This document shows, piece after piece, positions 17,637-27,362 of a DNA stretch of 47,226 bases; positions within the stretch are counted from its first letter, which is position 1, and each line of letters opens with the position of its first letter. The DNA lies in NCBI GenBank assembly GCA_003611875.1, contig RAYY01000036.1, positions 1 through 47,226 of the forward strand, in the 5' to 3' direction. The notes beneath the pieces were generated by a model, which was not told the origin of the DNA, ran no database searches, and saw only the letters and a program-made list of their open reading frames with translations. The position numbers were made by a program, and so were the translations under genes. The DNA is from a bacterium D16-56 (GTDB taxonomy: Bacteria > Bacillota > Clostridia > Lachnospirales > Lachnospiraceae).

Positions 17637-17933
17637 TTATTTCCGCAACAGGCCAAGCAGGTAGCGGATCATAGGTATCAGGTCAGCAGCTTCCTGTTCC
17701 GTGCAGTCTTTTTGCAGGGCCAGGAGTTTCTGAAGGTTTGGGGTTTCTTCTTTGTATGCTGGATCAAAGATTTTGTCGGCTGGTATTTTCAGGTATGTAA
17801 CCAGGGGGTACAGCTTTTCAAATTTGGGGTTTCCCCGTCCGGCTTCGATACCCCGTATGGTGCGTGAGTCAATATTCAGGATTTCGGCAAGTTTTTCCTG
17901 CGAGAGTCCGAGTCCAGTCCGGGCATCACGCAC
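17637..17933 (-). CDS. XRE-family helix-turn-helix regulator
   Basis: About 98 residues with an N-terminal HTH (LGLSQEKLAEILNIDSRTIRG then IEAGRGNPKFEKLYPL), typical of XRE repressors in conjugative elements, and a short helical tail. The GTG at 17933 is used. However, the frame is open upstream through NEAKQNLAAAVRDAR toward a GAGGTGA at about 17975 with only a non-standard start (ATA), so the native start codon may be mutated or unusual. It lies upstream of the relaxase remnant and may have regulated the conjugative element. Confidence 0.7.
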   Translation of the reverse strand: MRDARTGLGLSQEKLAEILNIDSRTIRGIEAGRGNPKFEKLYPLVTYLKIPADKIFDPAYKEETPNLQKLLALQKDCTEQEAADLIPMIRYLLGLLRK

Positions 17934-18128
17934 TGCGGCAGCAAGATTTTGTTTTGCTTCATTTATTGTGATTCACCTCGATAGTAGTTTACAATACACT
18001 TCGGCGGGCGTGAATTACAGCAAAATACAGTTGGAAAGTGAATCAGAGTACATGAAAGAGCGATATAAGAAAATACATAACATTAAATATGAAGAAGGTC
18101 TAAATACAGGGACTGCCACACACATAAG

Positions 18129-18176
18129 GGTGTATCGCAATGAAGGACAAAACCTCATTGGGATACACCATTTTTT
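18129..18176 (+). terminator. intrinsic terminator, plus strand
   Basis: GGTGTATC, one mismatch and CAATGA pair with TCATTG, the mismatch and GATACACC (18129-18169), followed by six T. It points away from the HTH gene and toward the end of the opposing relaxase gene, and it implies a lost plus-strand gene upstream. The 17995-18128 stretch has an open plus frame that I cannot assign. Confidence 0.7.
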
Positions 18177-19236
18177 GATGTCGAATTTAGAGGGTATTTT
18201 GGTTTTTTTGCACTTTTTTGTCAACAGCCGCCTGCTCCGAGGTACGGTCAAGATATTGGTTGAGGTTATCCAGTTTCCGATTAAGGTCAGCGCTTTCTTT
18301 TTCGGCAGTTTTATAAGTTTTCTGTAAAGCCTGCTTTTTGGAAGAAAGCGCATTGTAGTCGCTGCGGAGCTTTTCGACATCAAGGTTTTTTGTGTCAATG
18401 CCAAAGCGTTTCAGCATATTTTCAGCGCCGTCATGGAGCAGAAGCTCCGTTTCGTGCTGGCGCAGGTATCTGTCCTTATCCTTTGACTTCTGGCAGCGGA
18501 TATGGCAGATGCGGTTGGCTTTGTACTGCTCGGCATATTTCAAAACCTGCCCTAAATCCTTTAGCTGATGCTCGGTTTCCACAAGGCTCTCACGGGCTGT
18601 TTTTGCCAGTGTGGACTTGGCGGCGATCTGCTTTTCAAGCTCGGAAATAGAGCCTGCCTGACTGTAACTTGCGGCGGCAATTTTAAGGTTTTGAATGTCA
18701 GCCCAATGCTTCAGGCCAGGGCTTTCAGCAAACTTATCCTCGGTGGTGTCAATAAGATTTTTCCTTGAATAATCTTTGACAACGGGCTTCTTCCGGGCAG
18801 GGAACGGAATACGCTTTTTTTTCTTAGCAAGCGCCTTTTCCTCAATGCGTTCCCTGATGCGTCCTTTGGTGTATTCCGTTCCTAAAGACTTTGCGCTCCC
18901 ACGGACAAAACGCTCTCTGTCCAGAGGACGGAATGAGATAAATTTATGTGCTTTCTCCCCAAAGTCCGCACCTTTTATTTCATAACCTTTTGCCCGGATC
19001 AGCTCAATGCAGTCCTCGTAGGTGGCGGCGTTTTTAATGGCTTCGTCAATGTCGGACTTTAACTGTTCTTTCCATGCGGAACCGTTTTTGCCAGCCTGCC
19101 ATTCCTTGTAAGTTTTCCCCCGGAGTAATGATGGAAAGTTCATGCTCCCGGCAAAGGTCATCGCTCAGGCTGCGGATGTTGTAATAGGTCTTTTTGCAGT
19201 CATGATATTTCTGATGATTGATGTTATCGGCGGCAC

Positions 19237-20475
19237 AGAGTAGGCTAAGTATCCAGCGCCTTGGCGCATTGCTGCGCTAGGTTTCCAGATACTCGCCCCG
19301 AAACCGGACTTACAACTCGTCGCTGTATCCGGCTTCCCCCTTGTTTTATCAATCTGCGTTGTGAATCATTTCATGACAGCCAGAACATACAACCATAGTT
19401 TTGCGGTTTATCTTCTTCATGAAAATATTCCACGGCTGGCTGTCGTCCAGTTCGCTTAGTGCCCGGACTTGGTGCATTACCACGTCCGGCGTTCTCCTGC
19501 CGCACCACTCACAGGTCTGTGCTTTCAGCCTGTCCGCTAACGAGGGATTGGTCTTGATTTTTGCCGGCTTATGTATTGTGTCTGCCTTTGCTTCCTGCGG
19601 AAAGTCATTCCGGGCAAGGCTGCCTTTCCAAAATAGGCGTACCCGTTCTCTGCCTTTCCAGTCCGTATAACGCACTCCGAAATCCTTATCAATGTGATAT
19701 TTTTCTATGATTTTTCTTTTCGTGGTTCGGTACTTGCAGGCAAAAGTTTTGTACATACTGTATTCCATGATATATCGGAACTTGTGGAGCTTGGAGCGGT
19801 TGTTGGCAATAGAATAATAATTACAGATTCCCCGGACTTCCCCATTGTATTGGCTGAGGATATAGATGTCCTTTCGGTTTGTTAATTCTCCCCGGTGGGT
19901 GGGCTTCCAGATTTCTTTGCCGTCCACTTTTCTGATTTCCATAGCTCCCAGTTGCAGCAGTTTCTTTTGCACCAGCTCCGTTGCCATATCGGATTTTCAG
20001 CGTCATCTTTCTTGGCATTACCCTTGAAATTTCTCACCTTCCGGCATTACGCACAGCCTTTTTGGGCGTTCCGACGTAGGCAATCCCCATTTAGTAACGA
20101 AGTGACAAAACAGTGATTGATTGTCGGGTACGGTTTCCGTCCTTTCCCACTTATATGGGTGAGCCGTGCATAAGTTTCGCTGCACTTGCTGATCTTTCGC
20201 AAGCAAGATACACGGTAGGGCGCTTATAGCTGTCTTGCGTCGCAGCCACCACGAATGCCTCTCGGACTGCCATTGAATCAGTATGGATTTTACCCTCGTA
20301 TCAATCTTTGGTCTCGCCGTTCAGTCGTGGCTTGACAACTAGCCAACTTACGGTTTTAATGACGTGCTATGTTCCCATTAGGATTTCTCCGCTTGGTAAG
20401 TCATTGACCATCAGCATGAAACTACACGCTGACCGCTTGTTATTGCGGATTCACTTTGCCCCGGTATGGGCGCAC
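19237..20475 (-). mobile_element. group II intron, internally deleted, inside the relaxase gene
   Basis: The intron starts with the canonical GTGCG at 20475, right after the relaxase HNHII codons. Close to its other end lies a domain V-like hairpin (about 19340-19305: AAGCCGGATACAGCGACGAG then GTAAGTCCGGTTT) and a domain VI-like stem, and the relaxase frame resumes at about 19236. It is only ~1.24 kb because most of the reverse-transcriptase coding part is missing. The 5' ribozyme domains (about 20475-20010) look retained. Exact 3' boundary is uncertain by a few bases. It could splice in trans only if maturase were supplied. Confidence 0.75.
19349..19987 (-). pseudogene. intron-encoded maturase/HNH endonuclease, C-terminal part
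   Basis: A 212-residue remnant of the group II intron protein. The maturase X domain is seen in NYYSIANNRSKLHKFRYIME and KRKIIEKYH. An HNH endonuclease follows with CEWCGRRTPDVVMHQVRAL and CSGCHEMIH. The reverse-transcriptase fingers and palm, including YADD, are absent, so it cannot support retrohoming. The ATG at 19987 is probably an internal Met exposed by the deletion. Confidence 0.85.
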
Positions 20476-20959
20476 AGATGATGTGATTATGGATATGGGA
20501 CTTGTCGATATGGGTGCAGACCACAAAGGCGTGATTTCCCTTGGTGAACCGCTTTGCAAACTCCACGCCCAGCCGGTTGGCTTCCTCCGGGGTGATCTCG
20601 CCGGGGACAAAGGACTGCCGGACATGGCAGGCCAGCACATCGTCCGCGCCCCGTACCCGTCCGGTGGTGGAAATATACTCCCGTTTTGCCAGCATAAACT
20701 CGGCGTCGGCTACCCGGCTGTCACACGCAAAGCCGGTGACCAGCCTGCCGTTATCTGTCTTTTGCGGGTTGGATACATAGTCAATAATGTCACTGACCGC
20801 TTGGCTTTCGGTGCGGCCCTTGCCGATGTGCAGCGGCATGATGCGTGTGGTTGCCATGATGGAATCCTCCTCTCTGAACTCGTTTCTTTTATTGCAATAA
20901 ATCCTTTTGGCGGGTATAATAAAATAAAAATTTTTCTGCACCTCAAAGGAGTGCCTTTT

Positions 20960-22372
20960 ATGATAGAAAAATGGATAGCAGAGGCAACGGAATGTGATTT
21001 CAAAGTTGCCGTTGAAATTAAAAAACCAAAAAGCTGGCTGAAAAGCGTCAGTGCCTTTTCTAACGGTATTGGAGGGACGCTGTTCTTTGGCATTGACGAT
21101 AATCAGAATACGGTCGGCCTGCCCGACATTCAAGGTGATGCCGAGGCCATCAGCCGCTTTATTAAGGAGCGGATTACACCCATCCCTCAATTTGTGCTGA
21201 CCCCGTTTCAGGAAGATGGAAAGGATATGCTTGCCTTAAAAATTCCAGCTGGGACCTCTACACCCTATTACTATAAGGCAGACGGTATTATGGAAGCCTA
21301 CATCCGGGTTGGGAATGAAAGCGTGGCTGCGCCTGATTACATCGTCAACGAACTGATTTTGAAAGGAACACACCGGTCCTTTGACGCGCTGGTGACAGAT
21401 GCCCCCAGGAAAGATTATAGCTTTACATTGTTGGAGGCAACCTACCTGGAGCGTACAGGACTGCGGATGGAACTGCCGGACTACTGTTCTTTTGGCCTTG
21501 CGGATAAAAATGGGATGCTCACAAATGCCGGAAGGCTGCTGACGGATCAGCGCACTGTTTTTAACTCCCGGATATTCTGCACCCGCTGGAATGGTTTGGA
21601 GAAAGGCTCTATCTTTGATGATGCGCTGGATGATAAGGAGTATGAAGGCAGTCTGATTTATCTCCTGCAAAGCGGCTGTGAATTTATCCGAAACAACTCC
21701 AAAGTCCGTTTCGCAAAAGAAGCGCAGTATCGTGTGGATAAACCTGATTACGCAGAGCGGGCAGTAACCGAGGCTGTAGTCAATGCCCTGATCCATCGGG
21801 ATTATATCGTTTTGGGCAGCGAGATTCATATTGATATGTACGATGACCGGGTGGAGATTGTATCGCCAGGTGGAATGTTCGAGGGTGCGCCTGTTTAGGA
21901 ATGTGACATCAATACCATTCGCTCTGTACGCCGGAATCCAGTCATTGCAGACTTGTTTCACCGTATGAAATATATGGAACGGCGGGGAAGCGGTCTGCGT
22001 AAGATCGTAAGTGAAACAGAAAAACTGCCAGGGTATGAAGAATATCTAAAACCGGAGTTTTTCTCAACACCATCGGATTTCAGGGTGATTTTGAAAAATG
22101 TGAACTACATCATGAGTGGTAGTTCCACACATGAAACCACACATGATACCATACATGACCTTGCTTTGACGCAAAAACAGGCTCTTTTATTGGACTTCTG
22201 CACCGAGGCCAGAAGCAGGGATGAGATGCAGTCATTTGTTGGGATTACAAACCGTTCTCATTTTAGTAAGGCTTATTTGAAACCGCTGTTGTCATCTGGG
22301 AAACTTAAAATGACCATTCCTGATAAGCCTAAGAGCCGGAGCCAAAAATATATTACGGCAAAAGAGCAATAG
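20960..22372 (+). pseudogene. AlbA_2/Schlafen-type ATP-binding protein with nonsense codon
   Basis: A ~470-residue regulator-like protein. AAAGGAG lies 8 bases before ATG 20960. The AlbA_2 domain has KPKSWLKSVSAFSNGIGGTL and FFGIDDN. A central region follows, then a GHKL-like C-terminal ATPase fold (AVTEAVVNALIHRDY, then DDRVEIVSPGGM) and a winged-helix tail (residues ~390-465). The frame is cut by TAG at 21896, where the family usually has Gln (CAG). The same frame continues to 22372 with MKYMERRGSGLRKI. It lies opposite in strand to the surrounding mobilisation genes, so it is an insertion between MobC and the relaxase. Confidence 0.82.
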
Positions 22373-22484
22373 GCCAATCCGGGTTGTGGCTGGAATCAGC
22401 CGATATTCCGGCAAAAAGAAAAATCGGAGGAAGGCGCGGCAAAGAACGCCGTTCCTCCCTCCGCAGATGGGGCAGATTGTCTGG

Positions 22485-22829
22485 TCAGGAGAGTTTGGAA
22501 AGCTGGGCCAGTATCTTCTGCACACCGTCCCAAAGCTGTTCCTGCCGCTGGGATATATCCTCCAGATCAGCGTCATAAATCCGCCCGGTTTCATGCACTT
22601 TACGGGTAAGCTGGTTCAGGTTGTTGCTGGAATAGCGCATCAGGGATACCAGCTCCTTCAGCTCCGGCAAATCCAGCTTTACCACATAGCCATCCAGCGC
22701 CATTTTCCGCAGATAGGCTTCCCGGTTGACGGTTCCAAGCTGGGACATTTTCTGCTCAATCAGGGCCAGCTCCTTTGGGGAAACCCGGAAATTCACCTGT
22801 ACCTCCCGTTTCCGCTTTGCCGCGCTCAT
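22485..22829 (-). CDS. MobC relaxosome protein
   Basis: A 114-residue MobC-family accessory protein that helps the relaxase open oriT. It starts MSAAKRKREVQVNFRVSPKE (ribbon-helix-helix) and continues AYLRKMALDGYVV and YSSNNLNQLTRKVHETGRIY, all family marks. It overlaps the upstream DUF3849 gene by four bases. Normally the relaxase would follow directly; here the AlbA_2 gene intervenes. It appears intact. Confidence 0.9.
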   Translation of the reverse strand: MSAAKRKREVQVNFRVSPKELALIEQKMSQLGTVNREAYLRKMALDGYVVKLDLPELKELVSLMRYSSNNLNQLTRKVHETGRIYDADLEDISQRQEQLWDGVQKILAQLSKLS

Positions 22830-23627
22830 CGTTCCGGTTCCCGTTTCTTAGGGGCGGCGGGTCTGCGTTCTGGCGGCTCCTGTTTGAGTTTTTCCAGGAC
22901 GGAGCTTTTCTCCGGGGCTTGAAGGACTTTCCGCGCCTGCTTCAAAAACAGGTCGGTCAGACCGGGGTTGACCTTATCCACCACCAGGACATAGCTGTGG
23001 CGGGGATCGCCGCCATCCTCCGGCATGGGGATTGTTTTCGCCCAGGCTTTGTTATCGCGGGAGATACGCCCGTCATGATCCTTTTTCAGCACCGTATTGG
23101 CAAGGATGTACTGCATACGCTCCGGCCCGAACTGTTCCAGCACCTCTTTGACAGCGGCCTCGGTATTCAGGCGGTTATCCCCATAGTGGGCGCTGATGGC
23201 CTGCCGGGTGGCTTCTTTGCAGGCAAGACTGGCTTGCAGGGAGGCGCGGTACTGCGCCATCTCCCCATGCTCGGACGCATAGGCGGCGGAGTGGGGATAG
23301 ATCGGGGCGGCTCTCTGTTCCTCTTTTTTCTTGCACATCTCATTGGCTCGTTCCTCAATGCTGTCCCGGATCACATCCATATAGCCGGTTTCCAGCTTCT
23401 CAAAATGGCGGTACACATCGGCCAGCGGGGAGGGGGGAATCCAGAAGCGCCTGGGCGTCTGTCAGCTCCAATACCTCCATCGCCATCACAATGTCCTCCC
23501 GGACGGTGTACTCATAGGCATGGTTTAGGACCTCCTCCGGGGACTGGCTTTTCAGCCAATCCCGGAAGGTATCCTGTTCAGCGGCCATTTTCTCATAAAG
23601 GGCCGTATTCTTTTCGTTGCTGTTCAT
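22826..23627 (-). pseudogene. DUF3848-DUF3849 conjugative-element protein, frameshifted
   Basis: Two frames together give one ~265-residue protein. The first (from ATG 23627) has ALYEKMAAEQDTFRDWLKSQ and EYTVREDIVMAMEVLEL, a DUF3848 start. A G6 run at 23432-23437 (C6 in the coding strand) shifts the frame. The second frame gives VYRHFEKLETGYMDVIRDSI and AQYRASLQASLACKEATRQA, DUF3849-like, ending in a Pro/Arg/Lys-rich tail at 22826. Deleting or adding one base restores the protein. Function is unknown. A sequencing error in the homopolymer is possible. Confidence 0.72.
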
Positions 23628-23628
23628 A

Positions 23629-24845
23629 TTATCTTGCCTCCTGTTCCTGTTGTCTGGGTTTCTTTTCCATGCTGCGGGGCGGGATGGGGCGTTTCAGCCC
23701 TTCCAGCACCGAGGGCCTTGCGCACTTGGCAATCGCCGCTTCTGGACGGGACTGCCCCCTGCTGTCCATGTTCAGCTCCATATCCAGCTCCACCAGACGG
23801 GCGTTCCTGACCCGCAATTCCTCCTCATAGGGGAAGATTTTGCCCACTTCCTCCTTCGCGGCGGCCTGCTGCTGGTAAAGGTTATCCAGCTGGACTTTGA
23901 CGCTTTTCAACCGCTGGGGCATCTGGGAAAGGGCGTTGTCAATATGGGTCAGGTTGCCGCGCGGGTCCGCGCCCAGGGCGGTACGGTGGGTCATCCTGCC
24001 TTTCAGTTGGAGCATATATTCCTTCTGAAAGGCGTCAAAGGTTACAAACATAGCAAATCCCCGGTTGCTGCCGACCTGCACCGGCTCGGAGCCTTTAACC
24101 TCCTTGCAGGCGTCCAGAAGGGCGGCTCCGGCGTTCTCTTTGTCGGTGAGCGTATCGCCCCGGACTTCCATGCCGGTAAATCCATCTGTCGGGTGGGGGG
24201 TGCGCCGCCAGGGTTTCCATAGCTGTTTCCAAACCCTGAATAAAGCCTTTGTGTTTCTCGATCTCCTCCGGGAAGTGCTTTAACAGCTGATCTTCCAGCC
24301 GGTACTGCTTGCTCTGGTGGTCGGCCTTTATCAGCTTTAAGCGGGATACCTCCACATCCAAATCCATACGCTCCTTGATACGGGGGTCCCCGGCGCACAG
24401 GGCCTTGATCTCCGCAAAGGACAGGGCGGTTTCGTCCACATCGTCACAGCTGCGGACAGGGGATTTTGAGGTCATGATCTGAGAGATGAATTTCTGCTTG
24501 TTCTCCACCGTCTGGTCGAGCGTCGAAGGTCCCTTCGGTCACATAACGGTAAACATGGACCAGCGGGTTCTGGTTGCCCTGGCGCTCGATTCGCCCTTTT
24601 CGCTGGGCCAGATCTCCCGGCCTCTAGGGGAAGTCCAGATCGTGAAGGGCCACCAGCAAATCCTGCACGTTGGTCCCGGCCCCCATCTTCTGGGTGGAGC
24701 CTAACAGGACGCGCACCTGGCCGGAGCGGACTTTGGAGAACAGCTCCTTTTTGCGGACTTCGGTATTGGCTTCGTGAATAAAAGCAATCTGGCTGGCGGG
24801 CATCCCCTGTGCGACGAGTTTTTGCCAGATGTCCTCATAGACTTG
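23629..24845 (-). pseudogene. SNF2-type helicase of conjugative element, C-terminal remnant
   Basis: The C-terminal ~400 residues of the very large helicase/methylase polyprotein of Tn1549-like elements. Helicase motifs V and VI are visible in GSTQKMGAGTNVQDLLVALH and QRKGRIERQGNQ. Lesions are TAG at 24624 where Trp is expected, a frameshift near 24524 (after GTFDAR), and an extra base in the G run at 24195-24200. The tail is helical and coiled. At its 5' side it is fused to the parA remnant at about 24843 (VYEDIWQKLV), so many kilobases are missing. Confidence 0.78.
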
Positions 24846-25367
24846 ACCTTGTTCACCGTAGAGAGCAGCTGTTCCAGCCCTTTGGCGGGCAGATACTCCG
24901 CCTGGACGGGAATTATAATCCTGTTGGCAGCGGCCAGTGCGTTGACGGTGAGCATACCCAGGGAGGGCTGGCAGTCTATGAGGATATGGGAATACTGTCC
25001 CTTTACGGTGTCCAGGTATTGCCGCAGAATCGTTTCCCTGCTCATGGCGATTACCAGCGATACCTCCATGCCGGACAGCTGAATATCCGCTGGCATCAGG
25101 TCCACGCCCTCCGGGTGGCGCAGAATCCCCTCGCCGGGGCGGACCGGCTGATCGGTCAGGATGCGGCCCATTGCGTCAGAGAGGGTAAAGGGCAGCTTAT
25201 CCGGCTGGGGATTGCCCAGGCTGATGGTCAGGCTCCCTTGCGGGTCCCCGTCAATGAGAAGCACTTTCTTTCCGGCCTGCGCCAGTCCTATCCCTAAGTT
25301 GGCACAGGTTGTGGTCTTGCCCGACACCGCCTTTTTGGTTTGCGATGGCGATGATTTGCGTGTTCAA
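24843..25367 (-). pseudogene. ParA/Soj ATPase, 3' truncated and frameshifted
   Basis: A partition-type Walker ATPase of the conjugative element. It starts with TTG at 25367 after GAGGTGA: NTQIIAIANQKGGVG. An extra base in the GGGC at 25319-25322 breaks the Walker A loop; in the shifted frame KTTTCANLGIGLAQAG, VLLIDGDPQGSL and the later ILIDCQPSLGMLTVNAL motif continue. After about 165 residues (NKVKSM) it is fused to helicase sequence. No ParB partner is present. It is inactive twice over. Confidence 0.82.
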
Positions 25368-25392
25368 GATAATCACCTCGTTTCTTGGTATG

Positions 25393-25430
25393 AAAAAAGG
25401 GAGAATGTGACTGGAATCAACATTCTCCCT
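25393..25430 (-). terminator. intrinsic terminator upstream of parA
   Basis: AGGGAGAATGT (25398-25408) pairs perfectly with ACATTCTCCCT (25420-25430). Read on the minus strand it is followed by six T. It insulates parA from upstream transcripts or acts as an attenuator in its leader. From here to about 25650 I see no gene. Confidence 0.8.
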
Positions 25431-25653
25431 TAGAAACGATATGTGATTGTGCAATAATCTGTCTTTTGTGAGGTTAGCTTTTGAGAGCCATCTCGCCGCA
25501 AACCCGCATGAATACTGGATTTTTGCCTGTTTGCTTTCCCTTTCCCCAATAACCTGTGTTCAATGATATGTACAGCCAGGATATATCAAAGAAAGTGCTG
25601 GCCGGATGTATGACACGCTCCCGCCAGGGGAAGTTTGGAGGCGGTTTGTCTTG

Positions 25654-26215
25654 CATATTTTTCTGTCTGCGGGATGGATTTTCAGGGTAATGGGTATCCC
25701 TGTGGCGGCTGCCCTCCCTGCGGCAGAGTATTTGAGGATCACGGCAGTGGGAATCCCATTCCTGTCAGCATATAACTTTTATTCTGCGGTGACGAAAGCC
25801 GGAGGGGACGCAGGGACGCCGGTACGGGATATGTCCGTTTCCTGCCTTATGAATATGGTGCTTGATTATGTGTTTGTTGTAATCATCCGGCTGGGGATAA
25901 GAGGGGTGGCATCTGCAACGGTGATTTCCCAGGCGGCAGCGGCAGGGCTGGCTGTTATATGGGCTGCCTCCATATCATTTCCTTAACATTCCCTTTCTGT
26001 GTGAGCCTTTATCTGCTCACGAATTTCCTGCGCGGGGCAGGAGAGATTGCATACCCGGTCTTTAATACCATGCTCGAATTAGGGTTCTGTACAGCCTTTG
26101 CTTTTGTTTCAGTGCGGTAATCGGGTTTTATGGAATTATGCTCTGCAGGCCATTGAGTTTTCTTATAAGCACGGCCAGTCTGTCCTGCCGGTATTTCACA
26201 AAAATGGCAGGGACG
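25654..26215 (+). pseudogene. MATE-family efflux transporter fragment
   Basis: The middle of a MATE exporter is recognisable from AAEYLRITAVGIPFLSAYNF and FYSAVTKAGGDAGTPV to VASATVISQAAAAG, ending at TAA 25984-25986. A second frame continues with LLTNFLRGAGEIAYPVFNTM up to about 26120, and a third resembles a last membrane segment to 26215. The 5' third is missing. At least two frameshifts remain, so it is dead. Confidence 0.65.
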
Positions 26216-26234
26216 GTAAGGAATAAGACATTCT

Positions 26235-26354
26235 GATAATTCAGAAACAGTCCGGGAGGCATACAGGCAAAGCACAGAAAATCTGAAATCCTATATGCAG
26301 CGCCAGTGGAGCCTTGTCGGGGGAATGGCCGGCACGTCCAGGGAGATGGAATAA
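26235..26354 (+). pseudogene. fragment of an unidentified conserved gene, copy 2
   Basis: This is the counterpart of the remnant at 9246-9377. The frame from 26235 reads DNSETVREAYRQSTENLKSY, then MQRQWSLVGGMAGT and a TAA stop. Nucleotides 26266-26349 match 9289-9372 with 8 differences. Both lie directly after membrane-transporter remnants. The parent family is not recognised. Confidence 0.5.
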
Positions 26355-26364
26355 GTGTGTGAAA

Positions 26365-26390
26365 AGGGACTGCTTTGGCAGTCCTTTTTT
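26365..26390 (+). terminator. intrinsic terminator
   Basis: GGACTGC (26367-26373) pairs with GCAGTCC (26378-26384) around TTTG and is followed by six T. It ends the MATE-side transcription unit. Confidence 0.85.
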
Positions 26391-26448
26391 CGTTGTTTGG
26401 CTAATACATTTGCCCAAATGAATCCAAATTTATACCTTTTGTGGGAAA

Positions 26449-26775
26449 TCACATCAGATGCGTACCGCTCCAGCTTTTCATATCTTTCAAAATAGGGATG
26501 AAACTTTTCCCCAGGTCAGTCAGGGAATACTCCACTTTCGGCGGCACTTCCTGATAGATATAGCGGGAGATGAAGCCGTCCTGTTCCAGTTCCCGGAGCT
26601 GCTTGGTAAGGGTGGACTGCGTGATGTCCCCAAGCCTCCGCCTCAGTTCCCCGAACCGCTGCACCTCATATTCCGCAATGTACCATAATATTGTTATCTT
26701 CCATTTCCCGCTTAAGATGTTCTGTATCCTGACCATAGCCGCGCATTGTGGCAGCGGCGATTTCATGTTGCTCAT
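26449..26775 (-). CDS. HxlR-family winged-helix regulator
   Basis: A 108-residue HxlR/DUF24 regulator. ATG 26775 is preferred to the one at 26799 because AGAAGGAGG lies just upstream. Features are a Cys at residue 11 (PLPQCAAMVRI), ILSGKWKITILWYIAE, the recognition helix GDITQSTLTKQLREL and the wing YIYQEVPPKVEYSLTD. It has its own strong promoter. The divergent neighbour is a broken pyrD, so its natural target may be lost or may be the MATE exporter. Intact. Confidence 0.9.
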   Translation of the reverse strand: MSNMKSPLPQCAAMVRIQNILSGKWKITILWYIAEYEVQRFGELRRRLGDITQSTLTKQLRELEQDGFISRYIYQEVPPKVEYSLTDLGKSFIPILKDMKSWSGTHLM

Positions 26776-26797
26776 GTGGATCCCTCCTTCTGGCAGC

Positions 26798-26826
26798 ATT
26801 ATACTATATCCGTCCTATCTGTTCAA
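26798..26826 (-). promoter_or_regulatory. promoter of the second HxlR gene
   Basis: On the minus strand, TTGAAC (26826-26821), a 17-base spacer and TATAAT (26803-26798) form a near-consensus sigma-A promoter about 23 bases before the ATG. Confidence 0.75.
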
Positions 26827-26941
26827 GGTACTATGCTTTTTGATACCGGTATTATTTTACGCACTATAAACAAAAAAAGACAGTACTTTTATTTTCCTTC
26901 ACAAGTTGTTATCATGTGATTCAAGAAAGGAGGCGGACGGG

Positions 26942-27335
26942 ATAAACACATCAGCGGGCATCACATTGAAGAACCCGGTGATGCCCGCGTCCGGGACATT
27001 CGGCTCCGGGCATGAGGATTGACGTGAAGAAAGGGGCGTTCTGCGTGGCAAATAAGACGGGCGGTCTGTCCGGGCCTGCCATAAAGCCGGTTGCGCTGCG
27101 GATGGTCTGGCAGGCCTGCCGGGCGGTAAGCATCCCGGTCATCGGGATGGGAGGAGTCCAGACGGCGGAGGATGCGCTGGAGTTCATCATGGCCGGTGCT
27201 GCCGCAGTGGCGGTGGGGACGGCGAATTTCAGGAACCCCTATGCCATGCCGGAGATCATCGGCGGGCTGAAAAAGTACATGGAGGAAAACGGTATCCGGG
27301 ATTTAAAGGAGATCAGGGATATCGTCAGTTGGATT
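26942..27335 (+). pseudogene. pyrD: dihydroorotate dehydrogenase (PyrD, class 1B), internally deleted
   Basis: The N-terminus reads [20 protein letters not shown] with AAAGGAGG 8 bases before an ATA where ATG is expected, so the start codon is probably mutated. At GGGCATGAGG (about 27007-27016) the sequence jumps, with a frame change, to the C-terminal part: [40 protein letters not shown] and the FMN phosphate-site AVAVGTANF. About 160 residues, including the catalytic loop, are missing. The frame then runs on without a stop into the radical SAM gene. Confidence 0.8.
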
Positions 27336-27362
27336 TTTGCAGACAGGAAGGAGAGATGTTTT

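Larger units (their letters stand above)
18187..20857 (-). pseudogene. Tn1549-type relaxase, split by a group II intron and frameshifted
   Basis: A mobilisation nuclease that nicks oriT and leads DNA into the recipient. The start is ATG 20857 after GAGGAGG. Exon 1 (20857-20476) carries YVSNPQKTDNG, RGADDVLACHV and the metal-binding motif HIDKSHIHNHI. The intron follows. Exon 2 resumes at 19236 with ADNINHQKYHDCKK and NIRSLSDDLCREHELSI. Near 19135 the frame shifts before GKTYKEWQAGKNG, and the rest runs on to 18187 with a long coiled-coil tail. Splicing alone would therefore not restore the protein. MobC lies upstream beyond an inserted opposite-strand gene. Confidence 0.8.

Noticed and set aside
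17995-18128. Plus-strand frame before the terminator at 18129 as a gene
   Set aside because: It is open and protein-like (KERYKKIHNIKYEEG) but has no start, no ribosome site and no recognisable family; it may be a remnant.
19302-19325. CCGGACTTAC in the intron as a fourth copy of the two-hairpin RNA element
   Set aside because: It belongs to the domain V-like hairpin of the group II intron and lacks the second hairpin; the similarity is by chance.
20456-20959. Upstream extension of the AlbA_2 frame
   Set aside because: This part is antisense to relaxase exon 1; the strong ribosome site at 20945-20951 fixes the start at 20960.
22775-23830. A 351-codon plus-strand frame
   Set aside because: It lies antisense to the MobC and DUF3848/3849 genes, has low-complexity Gly/Pro/His-rich translation and no ribosome site; it is a shadow of GC-rich minus-strand coding.
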